Made by a program: the position numbers and the translations under genes. The notes under the pieces were generated by a model that worked only from the letters and a program-made list of their open reading frames with translations, searched no databases and was not told the DNA's origin. A stretch of DNA of 64,000 nucleotides, from positions 4,363,001 through 4,427,000 of the forward strand of contig NEEC01000002.1 of assembly GCA_002189035.1 (NCBI GenBank). The letters are read 5' to 3'. Numbering within the stretch: the stretch's first letter is position 1; each line of letters starts with the position of its first letter. The DNA comes from Utricularia gibba (lineage: Eukaryota; Streptophyta; Magnoliopsida; Lamiales; Lentibulariaceae). Below, in pieces: positions 37,836-50,107 of this stretch.

Positions 37836-40800
37836 TGATAAATGGGAATTTCATGAGCATTGTTAAAAACTAATTTTTTGTATCAAATATATTTATAATC
37901 TCTAATTTTCACAAGATACAAATTCAATATAACAATGGATTTCGGAGTCAATCACAAGAAACACATGCTTGTAATGTATTTTTCGTGATAAAGAATTCAA
38001 AATAAATTTTACTCTTAGTCTAAATTCAAACTAAAAACGGTATGCACGTTTAGTAATGAAAATCAAATCATAATGTAAAAAATAGCAAATGCTGGTTCTA
38101 TGCAGCAAATAATAATATGATGCCTCTGGTCATTCATGTGATATGTTATTTAAGTTTCTAGTCTAATCTATAATTGGCCTATATGCACACTCTAAACAAC
38201 CTAAATCTATTTAGATTATTTTTTTATATTTTCGGTTAAGACATTCCTCAATGTCTTAATCATTTCACAGTAAAATCTATTCGAGTGCAAAATATAAAAA
38301 ACTAGGTCAAATTGGTTCTATCCAAAATTAACATCTACAATCCTCATCTTGATTCGTTGTTTTACCTCTAAGTCAAATATTCAAGTTACAATGTTGTTAG
38401 CTTCCCCATTTAGGCTTACCTAAGCCATGTTAGAAAAAAAAGGTAATGTACACAATGGCTACTCACACCTTGAGATATCTCTAAATTTAGCTACTCATAT
38501 GTGATTCATAAAACATGATCTTATTAATATAAACTAAAAAAAATATTATAAAAATCGTAAGATAAACTGTCACAGACACCAAATCTTTAGCAAACTAAAG
38601 ACAAAGTAAAATGTTTTATTTACTGTTCCGATTCATGCATGAAAACAGTAATCAGCACAACGAAGAATGCATTATAAGTTGAAAACACTAAAACAAGATA
38701 AATATTCAAGCATCAAATGTTAAGTGAGCTAGCAAGTTGCGAAGGTGCAGAAATCAAATGCAGAAAACAGAAAAGTTTGTTCAAGTATCCAAGTCAGTTA
38801 TGTGCATTGTCATCTTCTTCTTCTTGGTCCAGTTGGTACCAACGCTTTCTGGGATGGTTCCTAGTGTTCTACTACTGATAACAAATATTTTTTAATATTT
38901 AAGAATAGGAAAATATCTAATATTTTGCTATAAAACTCAAGTTCCAGCATGAATTTCTATACTTTTGTGATTAGTACTGCAGTCGCGTGTTTTATTCCTA
39001 TTTGGGACTAAATCATAATTTAATCTCAACCTCAAACTTAATTGTTTTCTGGAGGAATGTAGCAATTGTCAGCCAACCCAATTCCTAGGAGTCGAGAAGA
39101 GTATAGTGAAATTGATAAAAGTATAAAGAAAAAGTTGAAGGTAGCAATGTAATTCCAAAGAAGTAAAAAAGTAGATTTTTGGAAATGATGGGAGAGAGAT
39201 AAGAGGAGAGAAGACCTTGAACAACGGACCAGACACTTTTGTGGGGGGAGGGGGATTTGAAGAAAAACTCGCAAGAACTTGCAAGAAAAAATAAGCAGAC
39301 ATCCCAAGAATGAAGCTCATGTCTAAAGACTGTCTTTTGATTTCAAAGAATATTACTCAGTTAAGAGTAGCTTGCGACAGTTTTAGTTTTCTGTTGGACT
39401 TTTTACATTCCATGCTTGTTTGTTTTCTGGTTATCGAACTTTGATGATATTTTATGTTTTATTTTCATTTATCTTAAGTATGAGTGACTAAGCACTTAGG
39501 GATGCCTTGAGGCCAAAGAGGTGTAATGTGCTAATCAATCTTTTGACCTTATTAATCATATATCACACTACTTCCTTATCAAACTAGGATAGATCTAGGA
39601 GGTGGAAGGAGTGACATTGATGTTAACAACCCTAATTAGAGGTAGATCAAATATTAGGGAAAAACAAGGGTTTAAGTAGATCTAGACTTTTACTTGTTAG
39701 ATGTATGATTTGTGGTATATATAAGGTTATTCTGGTGATGAGCATGCAAGTTTTAGAAGCCCCAAGGTATCACTTTCTTTCACTTTAGACAAAGATTTGT
39801 TTCTACCCATTTCCTATCTTTCTGCTTAGTATCGTTGAACTACCTTAATTTTAGCTTACACTATATCTCTTAATCGTGACATCTACTAAATGCATTGATA
39901 ATCACGTAACAAGCACCTGCTCTTCGTATTTGACCCTAATCACTATGCTCATAGTTGTATTATGCTTGAATGTGTATTAAGTTTATAAATTTTATTTGAT
40001 AGAAGAAATTTGCATTTTAACGACATTGAATATTTTTCGTTTATCAACTACCACTCAGGGTGATGGAGGTGGTTCTAGTGTCACTTTGAAATTTTGTTGT
40101 CTTTTTCGCACAAACAAATCTTTGTTCTATAGGACTCAAGGTGCTAGAATTGAGTTACACTGTCACATTGGAATTATCCCTTCTTTGACTTCTTCCCTGA
40201 AACATGTTCAAGTTCATCGAAAAATCTCACCCAACATTTGAAATCTTCGTTCTCTCTCTCTCTTTACTCGATCGCATGCCCCTATGGTGTGCCTTAGAGA
40301 GGCTTAGCTTTTTGCGGATACAAATGCATAATTGCTATTTTGCCCTTGGACTAATAAATATTACGCAGAGTTGTAGAATACATGATATAGCTCAAATGGG
40401 CTGACCATTCTTGGGCTTGGATGAAATAGTAAGGTCACCCCAAGAAATAGATAGACATAAAATAGATCCAAAATATGTTTTTACACACACTAAATTTACT
40501 AACACTAATTTTGATATTTTTACCTATTCGAACTCACCTAACTCCTCTTCCTAACACTGAAAAAGAACACGAATATTACTGATTTTGATTTAACATCAGT
40601 GCTAAATTGGATTTCCATACTTGTTCTTCAATTCAAAGGTTCTTCTCTAAAAATCGTGTTCATCCTTCTTCCCTTTGTTGTGATGTCTCTATATAGCCTT
40701 CTTTTGCGGTTTCTCTCCCTTCCAAATTTTCTCCTTCTTTTATTTTTCAATGCAAGTATGGTTTGTAAAAATTGTACTATTTCTAGCTCTAATTAATAGT

Positions 40801-41078
40801 TTGCTATGACGAAAGTTGCAGTCTCTTTTGTGTTGTGTGTCTTGATGTCTATTGAGTAACTCCTGTACAAAATTTATGTCTTGCCCCTAATTCTAAGACC
40901 TTCTTGCTAGACTCAAAATCAGTTAGAATAGAGAGTGGGATTTTGCCCACAAGCATGCCAAAACATACGTATTCCTAAATTTTGGCAAGATACTTAAAAT
41001 CATACAATAAACACTCATAAAATAATTAAAAAGTTACAATTTTCATATCCTAAAAATACTAAAATTCATATGTTATCA
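37836..41078 (+). mobile_element. LTR copy c, split by inserted DNA
   Basis: It begins TGATAAATGGGAATTTC at 37836 and ends TATGTTATCA at 41078, matching both ends of copy b. The family-like parts are 37836-38625 and about 40590-41078 (about 1.28 kb together). The DNA between is foreign to copy b and itself contains reverse LTR copy f. The element sits inside the 41-bp minisatellite. No clear 5-bp target duplication remains. Confidence 0.6.
38876..40046 (-). mobile_element. Reverse solo LTR with perfect target duplication, copy f
   Basis: A 1,171-bp element starts TGATAACAAAT and ends TTCGTTTATCA, that is, the family termini read on the minus strand. ACTAC flanks it on both sides (38871-38875 and 40047-40051). 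Internal blocks such as 'gtcaaatacgaag' and 'aaggcatccctaag' (minus strand) match copy b, so it belongs to a related subfamily. No coding capacity. Confidence 0.72.
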
Positions 41079-41306
41079 CTGTTTATAACAATAAACAGCA
41101 TCCAAGGCTTATTGGTTGATATATTATTATACAGTTTCAACTATTTCATTCTTTACACATACATATTCATAATGTTCTATTTATTGATTAAAAAACTATA
41201 GTTATGGCATTGTTAAATATAAACTACAATTAAGTTTTTGAAATATTTATGTGAAATTCTAAATGTTTCAAAAAAATTAAATATATACCTACCTCAATAT
41301 AATACA

Positions 41307-43560
41307 TGATAAATTAAAAAATTGATACTATTGTAATAAAATCAAATTTCATATCAAATAAATTTATAAGTTCTACTATTCAAAAAATACAAGTTCATAG
41401 AACATGCATAGTGGTTTTTGGAATCGATCACAAGGAGCGAATACTTGCGATGTGTTATAGTCTTTGCAAGATCAAAGAGTGACTTCAGTTTTAATCTTGA
41501 TAACACATATTTTTGAGTAATTGAATATAGGGAAATGACTCATATTGTACTACAAAACTTAAGCTTTATTGTCTATTTTTATGTTTTTTTACAAATAATA
41601 TCGTAGTTGTGTTTTTTTTATTCCTACATTAGTTCTAATAGTTTTCTTTGAGAAATGCACCGCATGTCGGCAACCCAAATCCCAAGGAGGCGGATATGAA
41701 CAGCGTAGTGGTAGAGGATGAGACAAAAGGCTGTAAAGAAAAACACAAAATCCAAGGACAGGAAAAAGGGAGATTTCGGACACAAAATGAGACAAGATGG
41801 AGAGAGAAACGAGATCTCTCCCATTGGGGCAAATGATACATTTTTTCAGGAGAAGGCTTCTTGGGGAAGAAGAAGGGAGACGAACCAGAAACGAAACTCA
41901 TATCTAAAGACTTTCTTTTGTTTCCAAAGAATATTACTTTCAGTTAAGAGTAGCTAGCGACAATTTTAATTTTATGTTGAAATTTTTAAATTCCTTGCTT
42001 GTTTATTTTTTTGTTATTGACTGTGAGAAGAGTACAATGTGGATGATGTTCTACTTTCCATTTTCGTTTACCTTAAGCATGAGTAAATAAGCAATTAGGA
42101 GTGCTTTGGAGGTGAAAAGAAGTGAAATGTGCTAATCAATCTTTAAACTTTACTGACTATAAGTCATGCCACTTTCTTAACAAATTAGGATAGATCTAAG
42201 AGAGGGAAGTAGTGAAACTCATCTTAACAATCCTAATTAGAAGTAGACCAAAGATTAGGGGGAAAACAAGAGTTCGGGTAGACCTAGATTTTGTTTGTTA
42301 GATGTTTGATTTATGGTCTATGTGAGGGTGTTTTAGTGATAAGCATATATCTCCTAGAAGTTCCAAAACATCACACATTTCATGTCAACAACAACTGAGT
42401 TCAAAAGTTTGTTACTTTTTTTTACTATATTTCATCATAATCCTGTCTTTGTCCTAATTAAGACCAAATCTATTAACGTGACACTAATTGCATGTATTGA
42501 TAATCATATGACAAGCAGTTGCTCTTCATGTTCAACCCTAAACACTATGTTTATAATTGTATTATGTTTGAATGTGTATTAGGTTATAAATTTTATTTGA
42601 TAGGAAGATTTACATTTTAACGACATGTAAATTTTTCATTTATCAAGTCTAAAGTCAAACTTACGACAATAGAAAAACTCGTTAAGTAAGGTCAAGTTGC
42701 AGAGTAGAAAATAACAAGTATTGGTTCTAAGTACAGGATAATACTAAAGTATCTCAAGGGTACGCAGGTGATGTGGTACTAAGATTCTGAATTTAATTTA
42801 CCACATTCATATACTCACAATTTAAAATACCTAAGTGTACCCAGGTCATTCATTATATTTCAGCAAAGATAATCTTCATTATCATTACCAACTTCGCAAT
42901 TAAGTCTACCCACATGTAAACTATATAAAATAAATATATCCGTTTCTACTGGTTCTATTTTGGACTAAGACCTATTGTCCTCGCCTTGATTTAATAGTTT
43001 ACCTCTAATCAAGTATTTGAGTTATAAAGCTATTTGTTCCCCCCTCCCCTTCCTTGTCCTTTTACGTCTATCCAAAAAATGATAGAAACAAATACTAAGA
43101 AATAATGACCAATAATATTATAAATCTTAGCCCCACATCACCATTATATACTTTAAGACATTTCTAAAGTTTAGTTACTTATGTATGGAAAATAAAGAAA
43201 GATTTCATCATAAGCTGAAGAAAATATTTCAAAATTATCAAATAAACATCCAGCAAAAGTAAAACGGTCAGCAAACTAAGCACATAAAATATTCGGTTTC
43301 CGTTTGCTACTGTTCACAGCATGGAATAGTAGTGTTAACTGGGTTCTTGAACTTGTTCTTCTCGTTTTAAACCTATTGCTGGACTCAAAGAAGGTTACTC
43401 ACATGGAATGAGCTAAATAGAAGGATTTAGCCCATTTGTATACAAAATTAATATGTTCCCTGAATTTGGTAAAACATTCGAAACTATAAACTAAACAATT
43501 AAGACATAATAAAAAATCACAATTTTCTTATCATAAAATAGGAAAATTTGTGTGCTATTA
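41307..43560 (+). mobile_element. Solo LTR copy d, interrupted by copy g
   Basis: Starts TGATAAATTAA at 41307 and ends GTGTGCTATTA at 43560. The flanks ATACA (41302-41306) and ATATA (43561-43565) match at 4 of 5. Removing copy g (41498-42645) leaves about 1.1 kb that runs continuously along copy b, including the '..agtctaagg..' block that is split exactly at the insertion. Confidence 0.6.
41498..42645 (-). mobile_element. Reverse solo LTR copy g, nested in copy d
   Basis: Starts TGATAACACAT and ends TTCATTTATCA, the same termini as copy f. Flanks AATCT (41493-41497) and AGTCT (42646-42650) match at 4 of 5. Its whole length aligns with copy f (purine-rich block, 'tttccaaagaatattac', 'ggatagatctaag', 'gaatgtgtatta'). 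Confidence 0.65.
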
Positions 43561-44499
43561 ATATAAATCAACTTTTTCCCTAAATCCTAACCTTTTTTCT
43601 CGTCTATTATCGTTTATATTTTTTATTGTGTAAATTTGATATGATTCAATATAAAATATAATTATTTTCAAGTAAGATGATCACATATATATTTATATAT
43701 ACATAATTATATAGTATGTTATCTATTGTCAAATTTACTTTATTATATTTTTTTCTTGATTATCCATACAAAGTAATATTTAGCATGCTTAAATCTATAA
43801 AAATTTCAAAAAATCGTTCACAGCTTGATTACAAATACTAAAAAAATATTCTTGTCTACACAGATATGCTTATAACATTGATCAAGATCATATATTAAAT
43901 CTAGATTGAATTCAACATATTTAATGTTTCAAAAAATATCGTTTTGTAATAACTACATTATCCTATAATATCTGACATTCTTTGTTTATTTGAACTAAGG
44001 AAGAATAGGTGATAATAAAGAAAATATATGATCTCCTGACACAAATTTATGAGATTATGATTTTAATATAAAGATCACAGTATTTAATTTCTAACTTGCA
44101 TATAAAAGTTTCAATGATTGAATGGAAACTTAAATAACTCTCAAATTCCAAGGATGAATTGATAATGACACTGATAGTAAGAATGGAATAGAAATTTGAT
44201 AATTAATGATAAATTTAGACCTCCAAAACATTAATTTCTCATACTCTTATTCATTGATAATTCATAAAATGTACATTTTAAATTAGTTACATTGATAAAC
44301 ATCTATCTTACCTGAAATGTTTCTTATTCCCTCCATTCAAAATAGCTCAAAGTACGACATATGAAGTGATCCTTATCACTCTTTTGAATTTCTTTGACTT
44401 TCTTTGTTTAAGAACCTATTATCACTCTTGGTTGTCCTGATGATTCCATTACAACTGTAATCTGTTGCCATAATATTCTTTCAAAATATTTCAAACAAA
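43561..44499. other. AT-rich DNA, nothing recognised
   Basis: No coding frame, RNA gene or clear transposon terminus seen. Confidence 0.35.
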
Positions 44500-44771
44500 C
44501 TCTATTTTCTTGTATTTAATCTAATAATGCATAAGTTTTCAGTGTTTTAGAACTAGCAAATAATTAATATTATGCTATTAAATTAGGATTTTATTAGATA
44601 TTTATGTATTTTATGATTAGTAGTGTTATTTACTTCTTTTGTTCCAGATTGTATTCCAACCTTTGTTTTAATCACCTTTTTTGGACAATGTAGCATGTTT
44701 TCAGTTGTATAAATTTTATTTTATAAATGAATTTGCATTCATATGACCAGTGCAAAAATTTTCGTTTATCA
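44500..44771 (-). mobile_element. LTR fragment, copy h
   Basis: Ends '..aaaattttcgtttatca' at 44771 and contains 'gtataaattttattttataaatgaatttgcatt', matching the right end of copies f and g. The opposite end is missing. Confidence 0.5.
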
Positions 44772-45281
44772 CAGCCAAACCATGGTAAATTGATACCGAT
44801 TTTCTATATTCCTCGCACATAAAAGACATAAGTACATGTTTTTGATTGAATGATTCTACAGTGGGTAATAACCATCTATCTCATTTAATGATTTGCATCT
44901 CACATATTTCGTCCTTTTTTATTGTCGTAGTAAGTCATACAAAATACTAATCTTTACCACTGAGAACTTTTCACGTTATGCAAGTATCCATCTCGTTGAC
45001 TTAATATCTGAAGTTTATTGCCTTAAAACCGCTAGCCGCCGTTCTCCATGTTGTCTTCCACACTCACACCACATACTTCATCTCTCCCATTTCATTAACA
45101 TTTGAATATGTATATTGATTTTATTTTAAAAATAAAATAAAATGTTTTTTACTTAAAAATATTATTAAAAAATTAATTTGAATATTTTATTACTATAGTA
45201 GAATCATATTTATTTACGTATGGTCGTATTGTTCTGATCCACCGTAGACACACGCGGCCCCATAGAGCTCAGCGGAGAGGT
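44772..45281. other. Spacer downstream of PAL
   Basis: AT-rich sequence. The last part should carry the PAL 3' UTR on the minus strand. No gene recognised. Confidence 0.4.
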
Positions 45282-47691
45282 TCAGGAGATGGGATGAGGA
45301 GCGCCGTTCCAGGCGCTTAAGCACTTGAACAATGGATCCACGATGAGGCCGTTGCTGATCGCTGTGAAAACCTTCTCAGTGACCTCGCCTGGTGAAGTGA
45401 CCTTCTCTCCCGTCAGGAATTCCGCCCCCAGCTCCTCCCTCACAAACTTGTACAGCGGGTACGATCTGCATTCTGTAATCCTGTTTGGGACCCCTGGATT
45501 TCCATTCTCGACTGCGCTTCTCGCGCCCTCAACTTCCTTGGGCAAAAGGGCCTTCAGATCTTCCTCGAAAGATTCGATCTTTTGGAAGATGGAAGTGTTT
45601 GTGTTCTTCTCGCCTTCCCCGTTCTTCAGGGCGTGCTCGACAAGGACTTGTCTGAGTCTCTGCATCAACGGGTATGCGGCGCTGCAGGGGTCGTCGATGT
45701 AGGCAAAGACGCATTCGCGGTCTACTACGCGGAGTAAATCTTTCTCGCAGAATCGTGAAGCGTGGAGCTCGCCGTTGTGGCCGGTTGCTAGCTTTCTCTT
45801 CGCCACTTGCGCGACAGTGTTCTTCACGGCGAGGCGGAAATTCTCCTCCAGGTGACGGAGATCAATAGCTTGGCAGAGAGCAACCAAATAAGTGGAAGAC
45901 ATTAGCTTCAGAATGTCTAGAGCTTCAGCGGTTTTCCTTGAAGAAATCAAACCCAATGAGTTCACGTCCTGGTTGTGTTGCTCCGCGCTTTGGGCATGGC
46001 TCGTAACTGGATTGGCCAAGAATTGGACCTCAGAGCAATAAGCAGCCATAGCAATTTCGGCACCCTTGAGGCCGTAATCAAGGCTGGGATTTCCCCGCCG
46101 GAGAGATTGGACGGCAGCCCGTTGTTGTAGAAATCATTTACCAGTTCAGAGAATTGGGCGAACATCAGCTTCCCGATTGAAGCAATCGCCAATCTTGAGT
46201 TATCCATCGCGGTTCCAATTGGAGTCCCCTGAAAATTTCCTCCATGCAAAGCCTTGTTCCTGGAGACATCGATCAGAGGATTGTCATTAACAGAGTTGAT
46301 TTCTCTCTCAATCATTTTAGTTGCAGTTCTGATGACTTCAATCTGAGGTCCCAACCACTGGGGCGAAGTTCTCAGAGCATAGCGATCTTGCTTAGGCTTC
46401 TGCAACGGATCCATTCATGAAGCTTCTGAGCAGCTTTCACATACGAACTTCCCTCGAGTATGTGTTCCATTATCGCAGCAGCCTCAATCTGGCCAGGATG
46501 GTGCTTCAGCTTGTGCGTCAAGTGATCGGTGAACTCCGGCTTCCCATTCATAACCTCCGCAAAAACGGCAGACAAAACCACCGAGAGGACGGCGAGAATG
46601 TTGGCCTCGTAGAGAGCAATCGAAGCCAAACCGGAACCGACGGCAGTGCCATTAACGAGAGCGAGTCCCTCTTTTGGCTGCAGCTCGAAGAAACCACAAT
46701 CGACGCCAGAGATCTTGAAGGCTTTCTCCGCAGTGACAATATCTCCGTCGGGGCCTACCGCCTTCGAGTTGGGGCGCCCTGTTAGAAGCCCGGCGATGTA
46801 GGACAACGGTACAAGGTCCCCTGAGGCTGTGATCGTGCCGCGGAGGGGCAAACAAGGGGTGACGTTGCTGTTGAGGAACCTGGCCATGGCTTCCAAGATC
46901 TCGAAACGGATTCCGGAATACCCCTGGAGCAGCGTGTTTATTCTAACCAGCATCGCCGCCCTCGTGGCTGAGCGAGGCAGCGTGTGGCATGATTCAACGC
47001 CGTGCCCGAAAACGCCGGCATTCAAGAATCTGAACAAGTTCAAAATAAGCAAATCTCGATTAATTACTCTGTAACAGATTGTCAAGATGAACAAAAATCC
47101 ACGTGTCTCCCCAGCCATGTGTGAGTTTCGTTCAACTTGTATCAAAATTTGGTTGTTCATCGGCACGTGCCGATCGCCGGAGTCATCACGTGCCACTGCC
47201 CGGTTCCACCGAGCAGCCCACCGGATGTACTCAACTAAGCCATTTTCTGTAACCTTGTACGATGGAGCGTGTCTGGTGATGGAAGTTGGAAAAGAAGGGA
47301 GCAAAATGGGGTACCTAATGAGCTCCTTCTGCAGAGCGCCGCCCTGTTTTGTTCTCCGGTAGGAGGTGCCGCCGAAGCCAGTGGTGACGCCGTAGCTATC
47401 TGTCCCTTTATTCATGCTGTCCATAACCCAGTCGCTGCTGGCCTCAACGTCGGCCCTGGCGGACTCCGCGAGCACCACCTTGACGGCATTCTCTGTGGCG
47501 GCGATGGAAGCCACCTGCGATATCGTCAGCGTCTCGCCGCCGAGCTTCACCTCCGCCTTCCTGAACTCCTCCACCATTCTCCTCACCTCCCCCAGATGGC
47601 TCCCCTTCAGCGCGGCCGCCGCAGTGTCCCAGTTCAGCGGATCGTCGCTGAGGCAGAGCCCATCCTGACGGTGGTTCCCATTCCGAGCCAT
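45282..47691 (-). CDS. PAL: Phenylalanine ammonia-lyase, two frameshifts
   Basis: PAL deaminates L-phenylalanine to trans-cinnamate, the entry step of phenylpropanoid metabolism, as a soluble homotetramer. Exon 1 is 47315-47691 and exon 2 45282-47029, split by one intron at the family-wide position within the Arg of ..KELIR|FLNAG. With two missing bases supplied, the product is about 708 residues. Seen: catalytic Tyr in [10 protein letters not shown] (residue 100), Phe127 of FLNAG (phenylalanine rather than tyrosine preference), and the MIO-forming Ala-Ser-Gly at 194-196 in [15 protein letters not shown] 47691 is chosen; the longer frame upstream begins with GTG. Single-base deletions break exon 2 at about 46414/46415 (after KLHE) and at about 46090-46096 (after NLSGG). 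All other family residues are kept. As written the gene cannot give full-length enzyme. Confidence 0.93.
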
Positions 47692-47767
47692 CGGAAGCAA
47701 GTGGGTAGAATGGTGAACCACGGCGTGATTGTGGTTAATCGAGTGGGGAAGAAGTTGGATCAGCGGG

Positions 47768-47775
47768 TTTAAATA
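47768..47775 (-). promoter_or_regulatory. Probable PAL TATA box
   Basis: TATTTAAA on the minus strand, about 77 bases upstream of the chosen ATG. A C-rich 'ccccacctt' lies just upstream (around 47795-47805) and might act as an AC-type MYB site, but it is not an exact match to the known AC elements. Confidence 0.5.
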
Positions 47776-50107
47776 GATGAATGCCGTCTACTTTCGAAGG
47801 TGGGGCTTGAGAGGAACGTTGAGGGCTCATCGCAGCCGCACAACTCCCTATTTACAAGAAAACACAAACAAGCCCACGCAATTTACATAGAATAGAAAAG
47901 CGGGTGGTAATTCCAAGTAGCTCGGCTCGGGTGGGGATGGGGTTTATTCCGTCCTCCGATGTTTTCCGAGAATCCAAATCTGCAATAAATGTTGCTGGCA
48001 CATGTTTCATTACCGGAAGGGCTGTGCCTGTGGAGTTGAAGGTCGGATTTCCTTCAAAGTCTTCTTGTCGGCTAGCGCGAACGACCAGTGAGAAAAGCAT
48101 GCATTACCGGATTCGACATCACAACCGTATATGAAAGGCATAATCATCGCATAGCGATTGAACACCCAATGGTCTGATGTTTATTAAAACAAATAATCTC
48201 ACAATCACAAGTTAAATAAAATATTTATATATATAAAAAATTACAAATAATTAATAAATAATTAGATCCCATCTTTTTTAAATATAATCTACATTTTTTT
48301 GCATACTTGAATTTTACATATACTCATTGTATTTTTAATTAGATCGATATATAATTGAACATATTAGAACATATAATTCCATATAGAAAAACTAAGTATA
48401 TAACAATTTTAAATTACTAGTAATCAATTAAATTTAATCTTTTTTAAATATAATTTACGTTTATTGTATATTTGAATTTCATATGTATTCACTAGATGTA
48501 TCAAATTTGTAATTTTCAAAATGTAAAGACATCAAAAGGGAAGCCATCTGACTCAAATTGCCCCCCTACTTTTTGGTTTGGGCGTAGCAGCCCTCGACGT
48601 CAATGGAAGCTAGCGGGTTTCTTTAGGCCTATTTTTGGTCCCACCTCTTTTACCGCCTTCATTTTTGCAGACAATAAAAATGAAAACGAATCTCCACACA
48701 AAGCATCAGGCAACACTTCAGTGTTCTATGCCAAATGAATTTCAATTGGGCGCTGCCTTCTAACTAGAAGATATAGAAAGATGTTCAATCTAAATCGATG
48801 CATGTATTTGAATGGTGGTTGTGATTAGAATTGAATAAATCATTAGCAAATGAACAAACATCATAATTGCAATACAAAAACAAACCCAAATCATATAGAA
48901 AACAAAAGGATGGCATTGCTTATCAAATTTCAAAATGTATACTACAAAATACTTATCTAAATCTGTATATATATATATACATATAATCGTCTATAGTGCA
49001 TTATTATACATTTTGAAAAATCATCTTTTAAATAGGCGAATTTTTATTAATCTTAATAATAGATTCATTGCTAGATCTATTTTACATATGGTGTTGATAT
49101 ATTAATAAGAGTTTAATTCGATGTCTTTCAGATATGATGAATTTCTCAAGGCATAGTTTCATTGACATGGGTGTTGCTTGTTGGATTGATGCATTGACCA
49201 TAGAAATTTCCTCTATTTTGGATAGGGTGTACACATCCACATATCTCACTATTCTCATAATTAGTTCATTTGAACTAAACCTGTTCTATGAACGCAAGCT
49301 TGGTATTTTATGCCTGATAAGCATTTGATCATCATATCAATCTATCACTTTCTATACATAAATCTCCCCATTAGTGATAACATCTCTAATCCAATGATAT
49401 CTTATTTTCACGCATATTGTCCGAGTGTGAAATGCTGCGCTTTTGCTCAATGCCAAGGTGCTTTGATTGTAGCAATACATGGTGGTGATCTTTCCTTTCA
49501 GTCCAAAATGATTCATCACCTTTCTCATCCAAACAACTTCTTTTACAGTTCTGAATACATTAACATAAATTCTTTTGAGGTACTAAGAGTTATGATGCAC
49601 AAATTCTATTATTTTATTCAAATTCATGGATTCGTAGATATACATAAAGATCATATATGTATATCCAATAAATTTTTATTAAAAATAAAAAATATATATA
49701 CAAAAATATTATTAATCAATATATTTTCTCATTCTATGTTTATATCATCGATGATTGTCATTGAAATGATCATTTATAATATATTTTCTTTATTATTTAA
49801 TTTATTATTCATCATATGTATAATTCAAAGTATGATATATTAATTATAAAAGTTTATCAAACATACTAATTTACTATTGAACCATTTTGAAATTGAACTT
49901 ATGTTATTCTTAATGTTTATTTTGATATTTCCAATATTAGATTTCTTTTTTAAATATGGATGTAAGTGATATTTAAATATTGATTTATTACTTTTATTAT
50001 TGATTATTAAATTTAAAATTTTATATATTAAGATAATTATTTTTTATTTTTAAAATTTATTTTTAAAAAAATTGATTTTATTTTTAAAAGTAATATTATT
50101 TTAAGTA
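47776..50107. other. PAL upstream DNA, then AT-rich intergenic region
   Basis: Base composition stays moderately GC-rich to about 48140, where an unidentified 82-codon minus-strand frame lies (47852-48100, see findings). From 48180 onward the sequence is very AT-rich. The long plus-strand frame at 49310-49843 has a composition of Ile, Phe, Tyr and Ser expected from random AT-rich DNA and is not called. Confidence 0.4.

Noticed and set aside
39038..39320. Minus-strand open frames in LTR copy f
   Set aside because: They lie within the pyrimidine-rich minus strand of a non-coding LTR block, and the equivalent frames in copies e and g differ.
37836..40046. A 2.2-kb DNA transposon with 70-bp terminal inverted repeats
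   Set aside because: The inverted ends are those of two LTRs in opposite orientation; each has its own TG..CA termini, and 5-bp duplications flank the individual units.
47030..47314. Reading PAL exon 1 and exon 2 as one uninterrupted coding frame
   Set aside because: Although open, the 95 codons do not belong to PAL and are bounded by GT..AG at the family's conserved intron position.
47692..47721. Longer PAL start ten codons upstream
   Set aside because: The upstream start codon would be GTG; the first ATG is 47691.
45325..47772. Several plus-strand frames opposite PAL
   Set aside because: Shadows of the GC-rich PAL codons; no family resemblance.
49310..49843. 177-codon plus-strand open frame
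   Set aside because: Composition (Ile, Phe, Tyr, His, Ser) is that of random AT-rich DNA, with no motif, no introns and no neighbouring gene context.
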